This document shows, piece by piece, positions 62,283 through 64,000 of a stretch of DNA of 64,000 nt. How positions within the stretch are numbered: position 1 is the stretch's first letter; the number at the start of each line of letters is the position of its first letter. The notes under the pieces are model-generated. The model saw nothing but the letters and a program-made list of their open reading frames with translations. It was not told the DNA's origin and did no database searches. Location: the NCBI RefSeq assembly GCF_002975435.1, contig NZ_PCPT01000002.1, positions 620,001-684,000 of the forward strand, read 5' to 3'. The position numbers and the translations under genes were made by a program. This stretch comes from Arthrobacter sp. MYb227. Lineage in GTDB: Bacteria; Actinomycetota; Actinomycetes; Actinomycetales; Micrococcaceae.

Positions 62283-63530
62283 TTAGACCGATTCCGGTGA
62301 AACGCTGGGAAAACTAACCGAAACACTCAACCCTCCGGTCGGCACGGCACGTAGTTCAAGAGTCCCTTGGTGCCGTTCCACAATGGCGGCGACGATCGAC
62401 AATCCCAGCCCGTGGCCTTTCGTTCCCGAGGCTGAGGTGCGCCCTGCGGCCCGATAAAACGGCTCGGTAAGATTCTGTACCACCGTTGGTTCTAACAACG
62501 CACCGGTATTGGTTACCCGCAGATTGGCCTGCCCCTGGACATTGGTTGACGTTTGGATGCTCAGTTGTCCGCCCTGAGGCAGATTATGCCGAATCGCGTT
62601 CTGCACCAGATTGCTAAGCAATTGGCGGATTAATACCGGATCACCACTCACCCGGGAGGGCTCCAGCAAGAGCTGAATCTTCACACCACGCTCAGCGGCC
62701 TCGGCCTGGCAAGTTCTTGCCACCTCGCGAGCAGATTCTGCTAGGTCAATGACCTGTGCGGCTGTGCTCGCCGAATCCACACGTGCAAGTTCCAGTAATG
62801 CCGCGGTAATTTCAATGCTGCGCTCATTCATGATCTGCAAGCGTCCCAACACCTTGCGCACCGCAGGGTCCTCCTGCTGGGCAAGTGCCACATCAAGCAT
62901 GGCCCTGCTGGTAGCCAGCGGTGTGCTCAATTCGTGAGAAGCATTTGAAGCAAATCGTTTGGATGCGGCAAAGGAACGTTCGAGTCGTTCGAGCATGGTG
63001 TCGAAGTTTGCCGCAAGTTCGGAAATCTCGTCCCTAGGGCCTTCCAAGCCAATACGTTGGCTCAGATCTCCCTGAGTTGCCGAACGCACTGCCGTATTGA
63101 TGTAAGTCAAAGGCTTGAGTACCCGCCCGGCCACGGCCCAACCCACGGCTATCCCGACGATCGTTAAAATCGACAAGACCACCAAGGAAACCATCAAGAA
63201 CAGGTTCAGCAATTGGTCCGTCGAAGTCACCAATAGTTCTGAAGCGGGCCCCGAAGGGGTAGCTGGCACTCCTTCATCGGGGAATAAAGTCTCCGGAGTT
63301 TCTAACCCGTGCGTTGGGCCGGGGATACTTGTGGCAGCTGGGGTCACCGAAGGTGCCAGATCATAGGTGGGTACAAAACGCATGAATGCGTAGACCAAGC
63401 CGAGCAAAACAATTCCCGAACCGGTGAGTAGCGCGGAGTATGTGAGGGCAAGACGCGTTCGCACCGTGGCCCGGTATTTACGGATACTGGGGAGTCCGGA
63501 CTGCTCTTCGAGGGTTTTAGACAAAGACAT
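62283..63530 (-). CDS. Sensor histidine kinase
   Basis: A 415-residue kinase: first helix LALTYSALLTGSGIVLLGLVYAFM, an outer loop of about 75 residues rich in Pro/Thr, second helix (LNLFLMVSLVVLSILTIVGIAVGWAVAG), HAMP (RVLKPLTYINTAVRSATQGDLSQRIG), His box FASNASHELSTPLATSR and ATP lid NLVQNAIRHNLPQG and GTKGHGLGLSIVAAIVERH. ATG 63530 lies inside the end of the response-regulator gene. Signal unknown. Confidence 0.93.
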   Translation of the reverse strand: MSLSKTLEEQSGLPSIRKYRATVRTRLALTYSALLTGSGIVLLGLVYAFMRFVPTYDLAPSVTPAATSIPGPTHGLETPETLFPDEGVPATPSGPASELLVTSTDQLLNLFLMVSLVVLSILTIVGIAVGWAVAGRVLKPLTYINTAVRSATQGDLSQRIGLEGPRDEISELAANFDTMLERLERSFAASKRFASNASHELSTPLATSRAMLDVALAQQEDPAVRKVLGRLQIMNERSIEITAALLELARVDSASTAAQVIDLAESAREVARTCQAEAAERGVKIQLLLEPSRVSGDPVLIRQLLSNLVQNAIRHNLPQGGQLSIQTSTNVQGQANLRVTNTGALLEPTVVQNLTEPFYRAAGRTSASGTKGHGLGLSIVAAIVERHQGTLELRAVPTGGLSVSVSFPSVSPESV

Positions 63531-64000
63531 AACCAGCACCCGAAATAGTTCTGATCGGGCTGGGATCGCCGAGCTTGCGACGCAGCGTGCTAATGGTGAC
63601 CTTCACGGCGTGAGTGAAAGGATTAGCATTCGCATCCCAGGCTCGCTCCAGCAGCGTTTCGGCGCTCAGGGCCTCGCCTCCTGCCTGCATCAGCAATTCC
63701 AGTACCGTAAATTCCTTGGGTGTCAGGACGATGGGAATTCCATCACGGCTAACTTCACGGCGTGCCGAATCAACCCGGATCCCGCCGCGTTCTAGCACCG
63801 GTGGCAGCGTGGTAAATTTCCTGCGCGACAGAGCCCGCAGCCGGGCGATCAACTCTGCAAATTCGAAGGGTTTAGACATGTAATCATCGGCACCCAGCTC
63901 CAAACCCGCCACGCGCTCCTCCAAATCTCCGGCGGCGGTGAGCATCAATACGGCAGGTCCCTGCGGATCGGCGGCCAATCGGCGGCACACCTCATCGCCG
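63517..64000 (-). CDS. OmpR-family response regulator (5' end outside window)
   Basis: The frame stays open to the window edge, so about the first 60-70 residues, including the phospho-acceptor Asp, are missing. Visible are the end of the receiver (VLMLTAAGDLEERVAGLELGADDYMSKPFEFAELIARLRAL, with the conserved Thr and Lys) and a winged helix (LTPKEFTVLELLMQAGG ... AVKVTISTLRRKLG ... ISGAGYVFV). It overlaps its histidine kinase by 14 bases. Confidence 0.92.
   Translation of the reverse strand, partial: GDEVCRRLAADPQGPAVLMLTAAGDLEERVAGLELGADDYMSKPFEFAELIARLRALSRRKFTTLPPVLERGGIRVDSARREVSRDGIPIVLTPKEFTVLELLMQAGGEALSAETLLERAWDANANPFTHAVKVTISTLRRKLGDPSPIRTISGAGYVFV

Overview
The window looks like a chromosomal segment of a moderately high-GC actinobacterium, most likely a member of the Micrococcaceae (Arthrobacter, Glutamicibacter or Paeniglutamicibacter type). 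This rests on gene content: lutABC, guaB1, DHA2 drug exporters, Asp23/AmaP operons, KdpFABCDE and an actinobacterial SAM-I/IV-type riboswitch. The genus assignment is inference. I see no tRNA, rRNA, CRISPR array, prophage or insertion sequence. About 66 protein genes fill the window, with two decaying pseudogenes.

Layout. 1-1300: the end of a succinate dehydrogenase/fumarate reductase-type flavoprotein and a small secreted protein. 1500-6072: amidohydrolase, MFS transporter and ROK repressor, all leftward. 6405-9349: lutCBA lactate utilisation, with a GntR/LldR-like palindrome in its promoter. 9449-10951: a fossil AraC regulator plus nitrilase pair, both inactivated. 11139-15366: FadR-type regulator, DUF1304 protein, CynX-like MFS transporter, amino-acid permease. 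15726-18269: secreted 5'-nucleotidase and an OsmC protein preceded by a SAM riboswitch candidate. 18513-21428: two paralogous MarR regulators and a DHA2 exporter with palindromic operators. 21652-27936: VOC protein, DUF2249 protein, and a nitrite/NO block: a cysteine-containing regulator, an NnrS-like membrane protein, and a 907-residue copper nitrite reductase fused to a polytopic membrane domain and a second cupredoxin.

27933-34519: a lipoprotein sugar dehydrogenase, a glycine-betaine-type ABC importer (ATPase with CBS domains, permease, binding protein), then a Rieske ferredoxin and its reductase. 34516-42366: membrane proteins, an MFS transporter with a 32-residue coupled peptide, Lrp regulator, GuaB1, a DUF1540 protein, and an NRAMP/DUF1445 pair with several palindromes. 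42465-46815: an envelope-stress-like locus of divergent operons. One has an ECF sigma factor and a protein joining a zinc anti-sigma motif to an Asp23-like domain; the other has Asp23, a small membrane protein, AmaP-like proteins and a 34-residue peptide. 46910-52667: nucleoside hydrolase, a second DHA2 exporter with TetR and a 32-bp operator, an MFS transporter and a PhzF protein.

52664-60591: a complete leftward kdpFABCDE potassium-uptake operon that begins with an extra 27-residue membrane peptide. 60774-64000: two lipoproteins and a two-component system cut by the window end.

The most interesting points are the three-part membrane NirK with its cofactor-style regulator, the SAM riboswitch ahead of an osmC gene with a visible anti-aptamer strand, the anti-sigma/Asp23 fusion, the extra kdp peptide, and the nitrilase locus caught in decay next to the lut operon.
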